Assembly (NCBI GenBank): GCA_023299945.1
Contig: JALZVZ010000226.1
Span: 1-10,445, forward strand
Length of the DNA stretch: 10,445 nucleotides
Direction: 5' to 3'
DNA from: Altererythrobacter sp.
Lineage (GTDB): Bacteria > Pseudomonadota > Alphaproteobacteria > Sphingomonadales > Sphingomonadaceae
The notes below the pieces were generated by a model. It had not been told where the DNA came from, searched no databases, and saw nothing but the letters and a program-made list of their open reading frames with translations. Positions 1 to 7,450 of this stretch are shown piece by piece. Made by a program: the position numbers and the translations under genes. Within the stretch, counting starts at the first letter, position 1. Each line of letters opens with the position of its first letter.

Positions 1-386
1 TGAATAACGATACCCCCCAGTTTGTTGACTGTAGCGTTAAACTCCTCGGGCGAAGTGTGCTGGGGCTTTGGAAAGCAATGCACAGCGCCCAATTGCAATG
101 CCTTTTCCGCTGTACCCGTCCCGGCCTGCGTGATGGAAGAAAGCATGATCACTGGCAGCGGGTTTTCTTCCATTATCTCTTCCAGAAACTCCATTCCCGA
201 CATGCCCGGCATTTCGACATCAAGAGTGAGAACATCGGGCTTTAATTCATCCAATTTGTCGCGGGCCTCGTCGGCGTTACGCGCTGTTCCGACAACATCG
301 ACGCCACTGGCTTGATCCAAAATATCGCAAAACAAAGCCCGCATTGCAGCAGAATCGTCAACAACCATCACTCTAACGTTACTCAT
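1..386 (-). CDS. cheB: CheB-like response regulator, N-terminal receiver part (3' end beyond left edge)
   Basis: Read on the - strand from ATG at 384-386, this frame stays open to the window edge, giving 128 residues. It is a receiver domain: acidic pair D10/D11 (VVDDS), phospho-acceptor D56 in LTLDVEMPGMSG, conserved serine near S82, and K106-P107. The LDVEMPGM and GAVHCFPKP segments are typical of CheB receivers, so a C-terminal methylesterase domain is expected further left but cannot be seen; a stand-alone receiver is the alternative. AAAGGAAG (391-398) lies just before the ATG and supports the start. The gene is divergent from mcp across a 198-bp gap and is distinct from the complete cheB inside the operon: this copy keeps the K-P pair, the operon copy does not. 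Receiver identity is sure; the CheB name is likely. Confidence 0.75.
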   Translation of the reverse strand, partial: MSNVRVMVVDDSAAMRALFCDILDQASGVDVVGTARNADEARDKLDELKPDVLTLDVEMPGMSGMEFLEEIMEENPLPVIMLSSITQAGTGTAEKALQLGAVHCFPKPQHTSPEEFNATVNKLGGIVI

Positions 387-459
387 TGAACTTCCTTTTT
401 TGGATATCTTATTCTGAAGTTTTTTAGACAGGAGTTCCGAAGAAAAATGGTTGAGTAAT

Positions 460-487
460 CTAGGGGGCCTTGCCTAGGGGTTCTTGC
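460..487. repeat. Tandem 14-bp direct repeat in divergent intergenic region
   Basis: Two adjacent copies, CTAGGGGGCCTTGC (460-473) and CTAGGGGTTCTTGC (474-487), match at 12 of 14 positions. The octamer CCTTGCCT, spanning the repeat junction (468-475), recurs at 529-536. The repeat sits between the divergent cheB-like gene and mcp, about 100 bp before the mcp start, where an activator or repressor binding site would be expected. No clear -35/-10 pair was found around it. A regulatory role is inference from position only. Confidence 0.4.
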
Positions 488-566
488 TAAGGGAGATGTC
501 AGATTTGCTTTCAGCTATTGGCTCTAAACCTTGCCTTTCCCAACGCCGCCACTGCGGTCAGACGAA

Positions 567-575
567 GGAAAGAGG
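567..575 (+). promoter_or_regulatory. Ribosome binding site choosing the mcp start
   Basis: The purine run GGAAAGAGG ends 9 nt before ATG 585. The longer in-frame TTG at 531 and the internal ATG at 600 have no comparable upstream purine run, so 585 is the supported start. Confidence 0.65.
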
Positions 576-584
576 CCTTTCACA

Positions 585-2420
585 ATGAGCATTCAACGCA
601 TGAGCAAATTCGGCGGTATCGGGTTGATCGCCATAATTCTCTTGGCAGCACTGATTGCCGCCTGGAGCGTCAACACAATCCGTTTTGGTGGCGAAATGCA
701 CCTAAAGAGTCAGCAATTGCACGAATTTAATGCCGACATTCTTCCCCCGCCTGAATATTTGGTCGAGCCGTTTATGGAAGCCAACCTACTGGCCAATTTT
801 CCAACAGAATTCCAAGATCACTCAGACCGTTTGGCGGCCCAAGAGGTCGAATGGCAAAAACGCGCCGACTATTGGGCAGCCTCCGATCTAGAAGCCCCAA
901 TGAAAAGTGGAATTGCAGCAACCGTCGCAAAGCATGGCAAGCCGTTCTGGGAAGAAGTTGACAGGAGATTGCGCCCAGCGGTGCGTGCCGGAAATGAAGT
1001 GGCGGTGACGCGCTCGCTAACTCGCTTACGCAATCTTTACCGCGGGCACCGCGAAGCGATCAACGAATTGGTTAGCCAAACTGCGAGCGCACAAGAAAGC
1101 CTCAAGGAAACCAGCGAGTCGTCCATTTTTTGGACCACGCTCACCCTAATTATCAGCGGTCTTACCATTGTTATCGCCGTGGCCGCTGGCCTTGCCACAG
1201 TGACACGCAAAATCTTACTACCGCTTAACGCTACCGCGCATACCATGGAAAAAATGGCAGCTGGCGATCTGGAAATTGGCAAGACCAGCGTCCATCGCCA
1301 GGATGAAATCGGCTCTATGACCCGTTCGATCGAAGTCTTCCGCGAGGCATCGCATGCCCAGCGCGAAAGCGGCAAGAAACAGCAGGCGGTTGTAGATCGC
1401 CTATCTGATGCACTCAACCGTTTGGCAGCTGGCGACTTCAGCCACCGTATCAATGAGCGGATGTCGTCTGAATATGAAGCTGTGCGCGAAGCCTATAACA
1501 CCTCGGTTGAACATCTGTCGGATATGATCGGTCAGGTGCGCGAATCCGCCAGTTCGGTCAATACTGGCTCCGGCGAAATCCGCGCCGCCTCCGATGACCT
1601 TGCGACCCGCAATGAACAGCAGGCTGCCAGCCTTGAGGAAACCGCAGCCGCGATGAGCCAGGTCACCAATTTGGTCAAAAAATCGGCTGAGAATGCAGCG
1701 GATGCACAAAGCTCTATGACAGAGACACATAAACAAGCCTCTGATGGCGGTGATGTGGTCAAAAAGGCGGTTACGGCCATGTCTTCAATTGAGAAGTCTT
1801 CGGCAGAGATCACGCAAATTATTGATGTAATCGATGGGATTGCCTTCCAAACCAATCTGCTAGCACTCAACGCGGGCGTCGAAGCTGCCCGTGCAGGCGA
1901 TGCAGGCAAAGGTTTTGCCGTGGTCGCCAATGAAGTGCGCGCCCTTGCCCAGCGCAGTGCCGATGCTGCCCGCGACATCAAAGAACTGATCTCGACCAGT
2001 ACGCAGCATGTCGGCGACGGCGTTACTTTGGTTGGCGAAACCGGCACATTGCTAGAAGCGATTGTAGACCGCGTCGGCGAAGTCAGCCAGCAAGTGCATG
2101 ACATTGCGACAATGGCCTCAACCCAGGCGAACAGCCTTGAACAGGTCAATGCTTCTGTCGGCGATATGGACCGTATGACCCAGCAAAATGCGGCGATGGT
2201 AGAGGAATCCACAGCAGCGGCGCGTTCCCTTGCCGAAGAAGCAAGCGAGCTGGGCCGACTGGTGGAACAGTTCCAGATTGGCGGTGACACAGCTCGTCCC
2301 GTCAGTGTCGCTTCAGCGCGGCCAGCAGCGGTTCCGGCGCCGCGCCAATCGCGGCCTCAAACCTCCGGCAATTTGGCATTGAAACAGGATTATGACGATC
2401 AGGATTGGAGCGAATTCTAA
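585..2420 (+). CDS. mcp: Methyl-accepting chemotaxis protein (transmembrane receptor)
   Basis: This 611-residue receptor feeds ligand signals to the CheA kinase. TM1 lies at about residues 10-29, followed by a roughly 150-residue periplasmic segment with a D51-ILPPPEY motif and no ligand domain I can name. TM2 is at about 183-206. A HAMP domain follows (P213, GDL near its end), then a second HAMP-like unit around G283-D284-F285. The cytoplasmic hairpin tip is IAFQTNLLALN (419-429), continuing GVEAARAG. Two stretches fit the methylation consensus: AASLEETAAA with E351/E352, and AAMVEESTAA with E540/E541. The protein ends in DWSEF (607-611), which fits the xWxxF pentapeptide that tethers CheR and CheB. 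A TTG at 531 would add 18 residues but has no ribosome binding site. It is the first gene of the operon, 30 bp before the STAS gene. Confidence 0.95.
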   Translation: MSIQRMSKFGGIGLIAIILLAALIAAWSVNTIRFGGEMHLKSQQLHEFNADILPPPEYLVEPFMEANLLANFPTEFQDHSDRLAAQEVEWQKRADYWAASDLEAPMKSGIAATVAKHGKPFWEEVDRRLRPAVRAGNEVAVTRSLTRLRNLYRGHREAINELVSQTASAQESLKETSESSIFWTTLTLIISGLTIVIAVAAGLATVTRKILLPLNATAHTMEKMAAGDLEIGKTSVHRQDEIGSMTRSIEVFREASHAQRESGKKQQAVVDRLSDALNRLAAGDFSHRINERMSSEYEAVREAYNTSVEHLSDMIGQVRESASSVNTGSGEIRAASDDLATRNEQQAASLEETAAAMSQVTNLVKKSAENAADAQSSMTETHKQASDGGDVVKKAVTAMSSIEKSSAEITQIIDVIDGIAFQTNLLALNAGVEAARAGDAGKGFAVVANEVRALAQRSADAARDIKELISTSTQHVGDGVTLVGETGTLLEAIVDRVGEVSQQVHDIATMASTQANSLEQVNASVGDMDRMTQQNAAMVEESTAAARSLAEEASELGRLVEQFQIGGDTARPVSVASARPAAVPAPRQSRPQTSGNLALKQDYDDQDWSEF

Positions 2421-2450
2421 ACCGCCCCACCCCCTGATCGGAGACGTCCA

Positions 2451-2720
2451 ATGCACACTATTACCCTGCCAGCCCGGTGCGACCGGTCGACGACAATAGC
2501 GCTTTTCCCTGAACTCAATGATGCCGCTGATGATGCTGATGTCTTGCTGATTGACGCCAGCAAGGTGGAGCAATTGGGTCAGCTCATGTTGCAAGCACTG
2601 GCCGCCGCATCACGCTGTGATGGCGGGATTGAGATAACCGCATCGTCGGGCCCATTTGATGAGGCTGTGCGTTTGGCAAAATTGGATAAGATGCTTGGCA
2701 TCAGCGGGGCTGCACAATGA
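2451..2720 (+). CDS. Small STAS-domain protein
   Basis: This 89-residue protein has the STAS pattern: an early beta strand, a hydrophobic strand with acidic end (DVLLIDASKVEQLGQ), then a helix (LMLQALAAASR) and a late strand (IEITASSG). Members such as SpoIIAA and MlaB act as binding partners rather than enzymes. Where SpoIIAA has the phosphorylated DSSGL motif, this one reads QLGQL, so serine phosphorylation there is not expected. GGAG at 2440-2443 is 7 nt before the ATG. The stop overlaps the cheA start (ATGA), so the two are probably translated together. Small STAS genes next to cheA occur in other alphaproteobacterial che clusters; the role here, perhaps scaffold or kinase-array partner, is inference. 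Confidence 0.75.
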   Translation: MHTITLPARCDRSTTIALFPELNDAADDADVLLIDASKVEQLGQLMLQALAAASRCDGGIEITASSGPFDEAVRLAKLDKMLGISGAAQ

Positions 2721-4969
2721 ATGCTGAAGATATCCAACAGATCTTTTTCGTCGAATGCGAGGAATCGCTGGAGGCGGCAGAGGCGGGCCTTGATGAGCTA
2801 AAGGCCGGAACCCATGATGATGAAACCATCAATGCGATTTTTCGCGCAGTCCATTCGATTAAGGGCGGCGCAGGCGCGTTTGGCTATGTTGCCATGCAGG
2901 GCTTCACCCATACGTTCGAAACCCTTTTGGCCGATGTGCGTGAGGGAGCAGTTGCAGCAGGTTCAGACCTTGTCGATCTGTTTTTGCTCGCGCTGGACTG
3001 CCTGCGCGACCATGTCGATGCGGCCCAATCTGGCGGTGATGCGCCCGATGATGCTGCGCTGATCGACCAATTGACGCAGGCCCAAGCCGTCAATGCAAAA
3101 CCTGAGCCAAGCGACGCCGCAGAGGAAGAAGAGGCAGGCGCCGATCAGGCCGGCAATACAAGCACAGCGGATCAAGATTTAGACGCGCTGCTTGATGAAT
3201 TGATGGCTGGCGGTGATACGCCCAAGGCTGCTGGGACCGCTGATAAAGACGGCAAAGAGCCCGCTGGTTGGACGGTGCAAATCCGGCCCCACGCTGGCGC
3301 AATGATCAATGGCAATGAGCCGCTTTTGTGGCTGCGCGAGCTGACCGAGCTTGGCGGTGAATGCCAAGAGTGTCATTTGACCGAGCTCCCCGCGCTCGAT
3401 GAAATGAATGTCGAGGAAGGCTATCTTAGCTGGACATTTCTTATGCCAGCGGATGCTGAACATGCCGCAGTGGCGGATATCTTCGACTTTGCCGGTGACA
3501 ATTGCACCGTTACCTATGGCGAGCAGGGCGCTACGAATACCGCAGCAACTGACACAGCAACAGCAGCTCCCGAACCAATTCCAACACCGGTAGAAACCAC
3601 AGACACCAAAGCGGCCGCCGCCCCTAAAGCTGCACCGCCCTCTGAAGCCAAGTCTGCGGAAGTCCCAGCTAAGGCAGAGGCAACCCCGCCGACAAAACCA
3701 GCGGCAGAAGCACCCGTGCGTAAGCAAACTCAAGCGCAGGTCAATCAATCGGTGCGCGTTGATTTGGGCAAGCTCGATAAGCTGATTGATGGCGTGGGCG
3801 AATTGGTGATCGCGCAGGCTATGCTGACCCAAAGGCTCGCCAATGAAAGCCTTGCTCATATTGAAGAATTGAGCATGCTCGACACGCTTGTGCGCGATAT
3901 TCAAGAACACGCGATGGCCTTCCGGGCCCAACCGATCAGTTCTGTCTTTAGCCGCGTTCCGCGCCTGCTGCGCGAACTGGCAGGAACAACCGGCAAGCAC
4001 GTGAAATTGGAAATTTCCGGCGAGACTACCGAGCTCGACAAAACAGTGATCGAACGGCTGAGCGAACCGCTCACCCACCTCATCCGCAATGCCATCGACC
4101 ACGGGGTTGAAGGCGCAGAAGAACGCAAGGAAGCTGGCAAAGACCCAGAGGGCACATTGTCGCTATCGGCTGAACAAAAGGCCGGTCGTATTCTGATCCG
4201 TATTGGCGATGATGGCCGAGGTATCGACCGCGAAAAATTACGCAATAAGGCCATTGCAAACGGGGTCGTCGATCCAGACACACAAATGTCTGACGAGGAT
4301 GTCTATAACCTCGTGTTTGCGCCGGGCCTTTCCACTGCACAGTCGGTCTCAAACATATCAGGCCGCGGCGTTGGTATGGATGTTGTCCGCCAAAATGTGA
4401 AAGAATTGGGAGGCCGGATCACGATTGAATCATGCCCCGGTACTGGCACAACATTTACGCTAGCTTTGCCCCTCACCTTGGCTATTTCCGATGGGATGAT
4501 CGTGCAGGTTGGCGAGGAGTCTCTCGTCATCCCACTTGCCCATGTGGTCGAAAGCCTGCGTCCAATTGACGCAGATCTAAAAGGCATGGGATCAGGGCGA
4601 CAATTGCTCAATGTGCGCGGTCAATTTGTGCCAATTGTTCCGCTAAGAAAAATCGCCGGATCATGCAGAGTTGCAGACAATCCATCGACCGGCGTTTTGG
4701 TCGTTGTTGAAACCGAAAGTCATGGTTGCGCAGCCTTGTTGGTGGATGCCATCACCGATCAACGCCAATTTGTAATCAAAAGTCTCGATACGCATTACCG
4801 CACGGTCGACAGTGTCGCTGGCGCTACAATTTTGGGGAATGGCCGTGTTGCGTTGATCGTTGATGTCGATCACCTTGTGCAAAGCGAGGCAACCTCTGCT
4901 GCCTCCGCCCTTCATCCGCCCACCCCTTCTCAAACGGCCGCTGAAGCCGAGCTGGCAAAGGTGGCATAG
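2717..4969 (+). CDS. cheA: Chemotaxis histidine kinase CheA
   Basis: CheA autophosphorylates in receptor arrays and passes phosphate to CheY and CheB. The domains are complete in 750 residues. P1 Hpt has H46 in AVHSIKGGAGAFG. A domain at about 185-267 begins WTVQIRP and contains GYLSWTF, in the place of the P2 docking domain. An Ala/Pro-rich linker covers about 268-345. P3 dimerization starts at about 346 (VRVDLGKLDKLIDGVGELV). P4 ATPase has the N box N458-AIDHG, the G1 box D498-DGRGID and the G2 box G549-RGVGMDVV. The P5 CheW-like domain runs from about 586 to 725. There is no C-terminal receiver, so it is not a hybrid kinase. It is longer than the 654-residue E. coli protein because of linkers. 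The start overlaps the STAS stop by 4 bp, and cheR begins 3 bp after its stop. Confidence 0.98.
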   Translation: MNAEDIQQIFFVECEESLEAAEAGLDELKAGTHDDETINAIFRAVHSIKGGAGAFGYVAMQGFTHTFETLLADVREGAVAAGSDLVDLFLLALDCLRDHVDAAQSGGDAPDDAALIDQLTQAQAVNAKPEPSDAAEEEEAGADQAGNTSTADQDLDALLDELMAGGDTPKAAGTADKDGKEPAGWTVQIRPHAGAMINGNEPLLWLRELTELGGECQECHLTELPALDEMNVEEGYLSWTFLMPADAEHAAVADIFDFAGDNCTVTYGEQGATNTAATDTATAAPEPIPTPVETTDTKAAAAPKAAPPSEAKSAEVPAKAEATPPTKPAAEAPVRKQTQAQVNQSVRVDLGKLDKLIDGVGELVIAQAMLTQRLANESLAHIEELSMLDTLVRDIQEHAMAFRAQPISSVFSRVPRLLRELAGTTGKHVKLEISGETTELDKTVIERLSEPLTHLIRNAIDHGVEGAEERKEAGKDPEGTLSLSAEQKAGRILIRIGDDGRGIDREKLRNKAIANGVVDPDTQMSDEDVYNLVFAPGLSTAQSVSNISGRGVGMDVVRQNVKELGGRITIESCPGTGTTFTLALPLTLAISDGMIVQVGEESLVIPLAHVVESLRPIDADLKGMGSGRQLLNVRGQFVPIVPLRKIAGSCRVADNPSTGVLVVVETESHGCAALLVDAITDQRQFVIKSLDTHYRTVDSVAGATILGNGRVALIVDVDHLVQSEATSAASALHPPTPSQTAAEAELAKVA

Positions 4970-4972
4970 GCG

Positions 4973-5851
4973 ATGGCACTCAACCTATCCTTACCGGCGA
5001 CAGAAGGCATCGTGCCCGGCGTCAGTCCGCAAGTCTATGCACAGGCCGATTTCGAAAGGATCGCGCATCTCGTTCGCCAAGAAGCAGGTATTGTGCTGTC
5101 CGATGGCAAGCACCTGTTGGTTTATTCCCGCATCACCCCTTTGCTGCGCGACGCGGGATGCACAACTTTTAGTGAATATCTCGATAAGGTCGGCAATGAC
5201 GCAGAAATGCGAGTCAAAACCGTTGCTTCTCTGACAACCAACCATACCTATTTCAATCGCGAATCCCACCATTACGATCACTTTAATGAGACCCTTCGTC
5301 CCGATCTTATTGCCCGCGCAGCAGCAGGTGAGACAGTGCGCATTTGGTCGGCGGGATGTTCCAGCGGGGAAGAAGTGTGGACCTTAATGATGTTCCTATT
5401 GGGCGCAGAGAGCTCTGCTGGAAAAGCCATCAGCCGCAGCAAGATTGTCGCGCTCGCCAGCGATCTAGCAGAGCATGCAGTGACCGCAGCGCAAAAGGGC
5501 AGCTACCCCGCTGAAGCCATGAAAGAAATCCCGCAAAAACTGCGCGACAATTGGTGCAAGCAGACCGGCGACACGATCGAAGTCGGCCCTGAAATGCGTA
5601 AAATGCTGCGGTTTCGCCAGCTTAACTTGCTGCGGCAATGGCCCTTCAAGGCAGAGTTTGACGTGATCTTTTGCCGCAATGTCATGATCTATTTCGATCA
5701 GCCCAGCAAAGAGCAATTGGTTGCCCGGCTGGCACGCCAACTGCGCCCCGGCGGTTACCTTTATATCGGCCATTCAGAGCGTGTGTCCGGCGAAGGCGCT
5801 GACCTTCTTAAACCTGTCGGACCCACTGTTTACCAGAGGAGCATGGCATGA
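4973..5851 (+). CDS. cheR: Chemotaxis protein methyltransferase CheR
   Basis: CheR transfers methyl groups from S-adenosylmethionine to receptor glutamates. The 292 residues show an N-terminal helical domain (about 20-85). The catalytic loop TTNHTYFNRE (88-97) has N95 where the family normally has Phe, but R96-E97 are kept. The SAM-binding motif is IWSAGCSSGEE (124-134), followed by ASDLAE, FDVIFCRNVMIYFD (229-242) and GGYLYIGHSE (260-269). All family landmarks are present, so it should be active. AAAGGTGG (4957-4964) is 8 nt before the ATG. The receptor encoded first in the operon ends in DWSEF, a likely CheR docking tail. The stop overlaps the cheB start (ATGA). Confidence 0.97.
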   Translation: MALNLSLPATEGIVPGVSPQVYAQADFERIAHLVRQEAGIVLSDGKHLLVYSRITPLLRDAGCTTFSEYLDKVGNDAEMRVKTVASLTTNHTYFNRESHHYDHFNETLRPDLIARAAAGETVRIWSAGCSSGEEVWTLMMFLLGAESSAGKAISRSKIVALASDLAEHAVTAAQKGSYPAEAMKEIPQKLRDNWCKQTGDTIEVGPEMRKMLRFRQLNLLRQWPFKAEFDVIFCRNVMIYFDQPSKEQLVARLARQLRPGGYLYIGHSERVSGEGADLLKPVGPTVYQRSMA

Positions 5852-6876
5852 CTATTCGTGTCCTTATCGTTGATGATTCAGCCCTAATGCGGCGATTGCT
5901 ACAAGGCCGCTTGGCGCGCGAAAAAGATATTGAAGTGGTGGCGGCTGCGTCTGATGCCAATAAGGCTCGCCAGCTAATCAAAACGCTCAATCCCGATGTT
6001 GTCACCTTGGACATTGAAATGCCCGGGATGGATGGATTGACGTTTTTGCAAAAGATCATGGAATTGCGGCCTATGCCGGTGATCATCGTTTCTGGCTCCA
6101 CCCAAGATGGCGCGGTTGCCACTGCCCGCGCGCTACAAATTGGTGCTGTCAGCTGCTATGCAAAAGGCAATCGCTATGGCGAGATGCCTGATGATGACAA
6201 TGGCAAATTGGCATCCTTGGTGCGCGAGGCCGCTAGCATTCGGATGAAACCAGTCAGAGCTGTAAAACCGCCAATTGCTATGCCCAAAGGGGCCAGCACC
6301 AAACTGATCGCTATTGGCTCATCCACTGGTGGTGTTGAGGCCTTGCACACGGTTCTCTCTCGCTTTCCCCCTGATTGCCCGCCGACCTTGATCGTGCAGC
6401 ATGTCAACGCGACCTTTGCCGGTGCCATTGCCCAATCACTCGACAGCGCATGCCCCGCCAAAGTTTCGCTCGCTCAAAGCGATATCGTATTAGAGCCAGG
6501 CCATGTGTACCTCGCCCCTGGCGGTGATCGCCATCTGCTTGCAGCCCCTGCTGGTTCGGGCAAATTTCGCAGCGTTTTGCGAGCGGGAAAGCCGGTGTCC
6601 GGGCATCAACCAAGCGTCGATATGCTGTTTGAATCTGTCAACGCAACCTATGGTAACCGCGCCACTGGCGTATTGCTAACAGGCATGGGCCAAGACGGGG
6701 CAGCGGGCCTTCACAAAATGCGCAAGGCCGGTGCCCGAACCATCGCGCAAGACGAGGCAAGCTGCGTTGTGTTTGGCATGCCGCGCGCTGCAATTGAATT
6801 GGGCGCAGCGGGAGAAGTGTACGCGTTGGACAGAATCGCCAAACGGCTGTTCAGCGACGAATTGGTCACCCCATGA
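5848..6876 (+). CDS. cheB: Receptor methylesterase/glutamine deamidase CheB
   Basis: CheB removes methyl groups from receptors and is activated by phosphate from CheA. The receiver domain (1-120) has D9/D10, phospho-acceptor D55 in LDIEMPGMDG, S82 and K106. A linker of about 35 residues leads to the esterase domain, whose catalytic triad is visible: S159 in GSSTGG, H185 in VQHV, and D283 in GMGQDGAAG, close to the E. coli positions. Two departures stand out: K106 is followed by G-N rather than the usual Pro, and the common QHMP reads QHVN. Neither removes a catalytic residue. AGAGGA (5835-5840) is 7 nt before the ATG, and the start overlaps the cheR stop. It is 342 residues, the normal size. 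A second CheB-like gene lies at the left edge. Confidence 0.97.
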   Translation: MTIRVLIVDDSALMRRLLQGRLAREKDIEVVAAASDANKARQLIKTLNPDVVTLDIEMPGMDGLTFLQKIMELRPMPVIIVSGSTQDGAVATARALQIGAVSCYAKGNRYGEMPDDDNGKLASLVREAASIRMKPVRAVKPPIAMPKGASTKLIAIGSSTGGVEALHTVLSRFPPDCPPTLIVQHVNATFAGAIAQSLDSACPAKVSLAQSDIVLEPGHVYLAPGGDRHLLAAPAGSGKFRSVLRAGKPVSGHQPSVDMLFESVNATYGNRATGVLLTGMGQDGAAGLHKMRKAGARTIAQDEASCVVFGMPRAAIELGAAGEVYALDRIAKRLFSDELVTP

Positions 6877-7433
6877 GCGCGATGGATAGACGCCCGCCGG
6901 GCAAACCAGCGGCCAAACGGATCACCGTATTGCAGGGCGAGGCCCATGCCAGCAGCGCTCCACAAGTCGAGCTTTCCACGGTCTTGGGAAGCTGCGTTGC
7001 GACCTGCCTTTTTGATCCGATTGCAAGAGTTGGCGGGATGAATCATTTTCTGCTCGCAGAGCCGCCGCCGCACCTAGGTCATCTGGAGTTTGATGAGCAT
7101 TATGGCTTGTTCTTGATGGAGCTTTTAATCAATGAAATGCTCAAATTGGGAGCGGCTAAATCGCGCCTTAAAGCGCGGCTTTACGGCGGTGCAAATATGA
7201 ACTCTGGCTTGAGTCAAATTGGTTCGGCCAATGCCGCCTTTGCGCGGCGCTTCTTACAGCAAGAAGGGATTGTGCAGGCCTTTGAAGACCTCGAAGGGCA
7301 AAGCGCACGCCGCGTATATTTTCAACCTGCAACGGGCCGGGTGCGCTGCAGCACAACAGCCCAAGCAGCAATACCTAAGCAAAAACCAGCGGCACCGCCG
7401 CAATCAGACATTGGGCAAGTCGAGCTATTCTGA
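6873..7433 (+). CDS. cheD: Receptor glutamine deamidase CheD
   Basis: CheD deamidates receptor glutamines to glutamates and in some bacteria also modulates CheC or receptor activity. The 186 residues contain the family core: STVLGSC with nucleophile C41, CLFDP, GGMNHF with catalytic H58, YGLFLMELLINEMLKLGA, and LYGGANM. An Ala/Pro/Gln-rich tail follows from about residue 165. The start used is the ATG that overlaps the cheB stop (ATGA); a second in-frame ATG at 6882 would cut three residues. There is no strong ribosome binding site, which fits translational coupling to cheB. No cheC is visible in the window. The stop overlaps an ATG at 7433 in the cheY frame. Confidence 0.95.
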   Translation: MSAMDRRPPGKPAAKRITVLQGEAHASSAPQVELSTVLGSCVATCLFDPIARVGGMNHFLLAEPPPHLGHLEFDEHYGLFLMELLINEMLKLGAAKSRLKARLYGGANMNSGLSQIGSANAAFARRFLQQEGIVQAFEDLEGQSARRVYFQPATGRVRCSTTAQAAIPKQKPAAPPQSDIGQVELF

Positions 7434-7437
7434 TGAC

Positions 7438-7444
7438 AAAGGGA
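7438..7444 (+). promoter_or_regulatory. Ribosome binding site choosing the cheY start
   Basis: AAAGGGA ends 6 nt before ATG 7451. The in-frame ATG at 7433, which overlaps the cheD stop, lacks such a site and would add six residues not typical of CheY proteins. Confidence 0.6.
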
Positions 7445-7450
7445 CATGAA

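Noticed and set aside
1..315. + strand open frames under the left-edge receiver
   Set aside because: They are antisense to a clear receiver domain on the - strand with the D10/D11, D56 and K106 signature.
451..479. TTGAGT as a -35 box for mcp
   Set aside because: No acceptable -10 hexamer lies 16-18 bp downstream; the sequence there is the GC-rich repeat.
531..584. Longer mcp start at TTG 531
   Set aside because: No ribosome binding site precedes it, and the extra 18 residues look like translated leader ahead of a normal receptor N-terminus at 585.
1532..2290. Long - strand open frame inside mcp (252 codons)
   Set aside because: It mirrors the Ala/Ser/Glu-rich coiled coil of the receptor and has no domain of its own.
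3179..4102. Long - strand open frame inside cheA (307 codons)
   Set aside because: It is the antisense shadow of cheA: Cys/Arg-rich composition, no recognisable domain, and no ribosome binding site supporting it.
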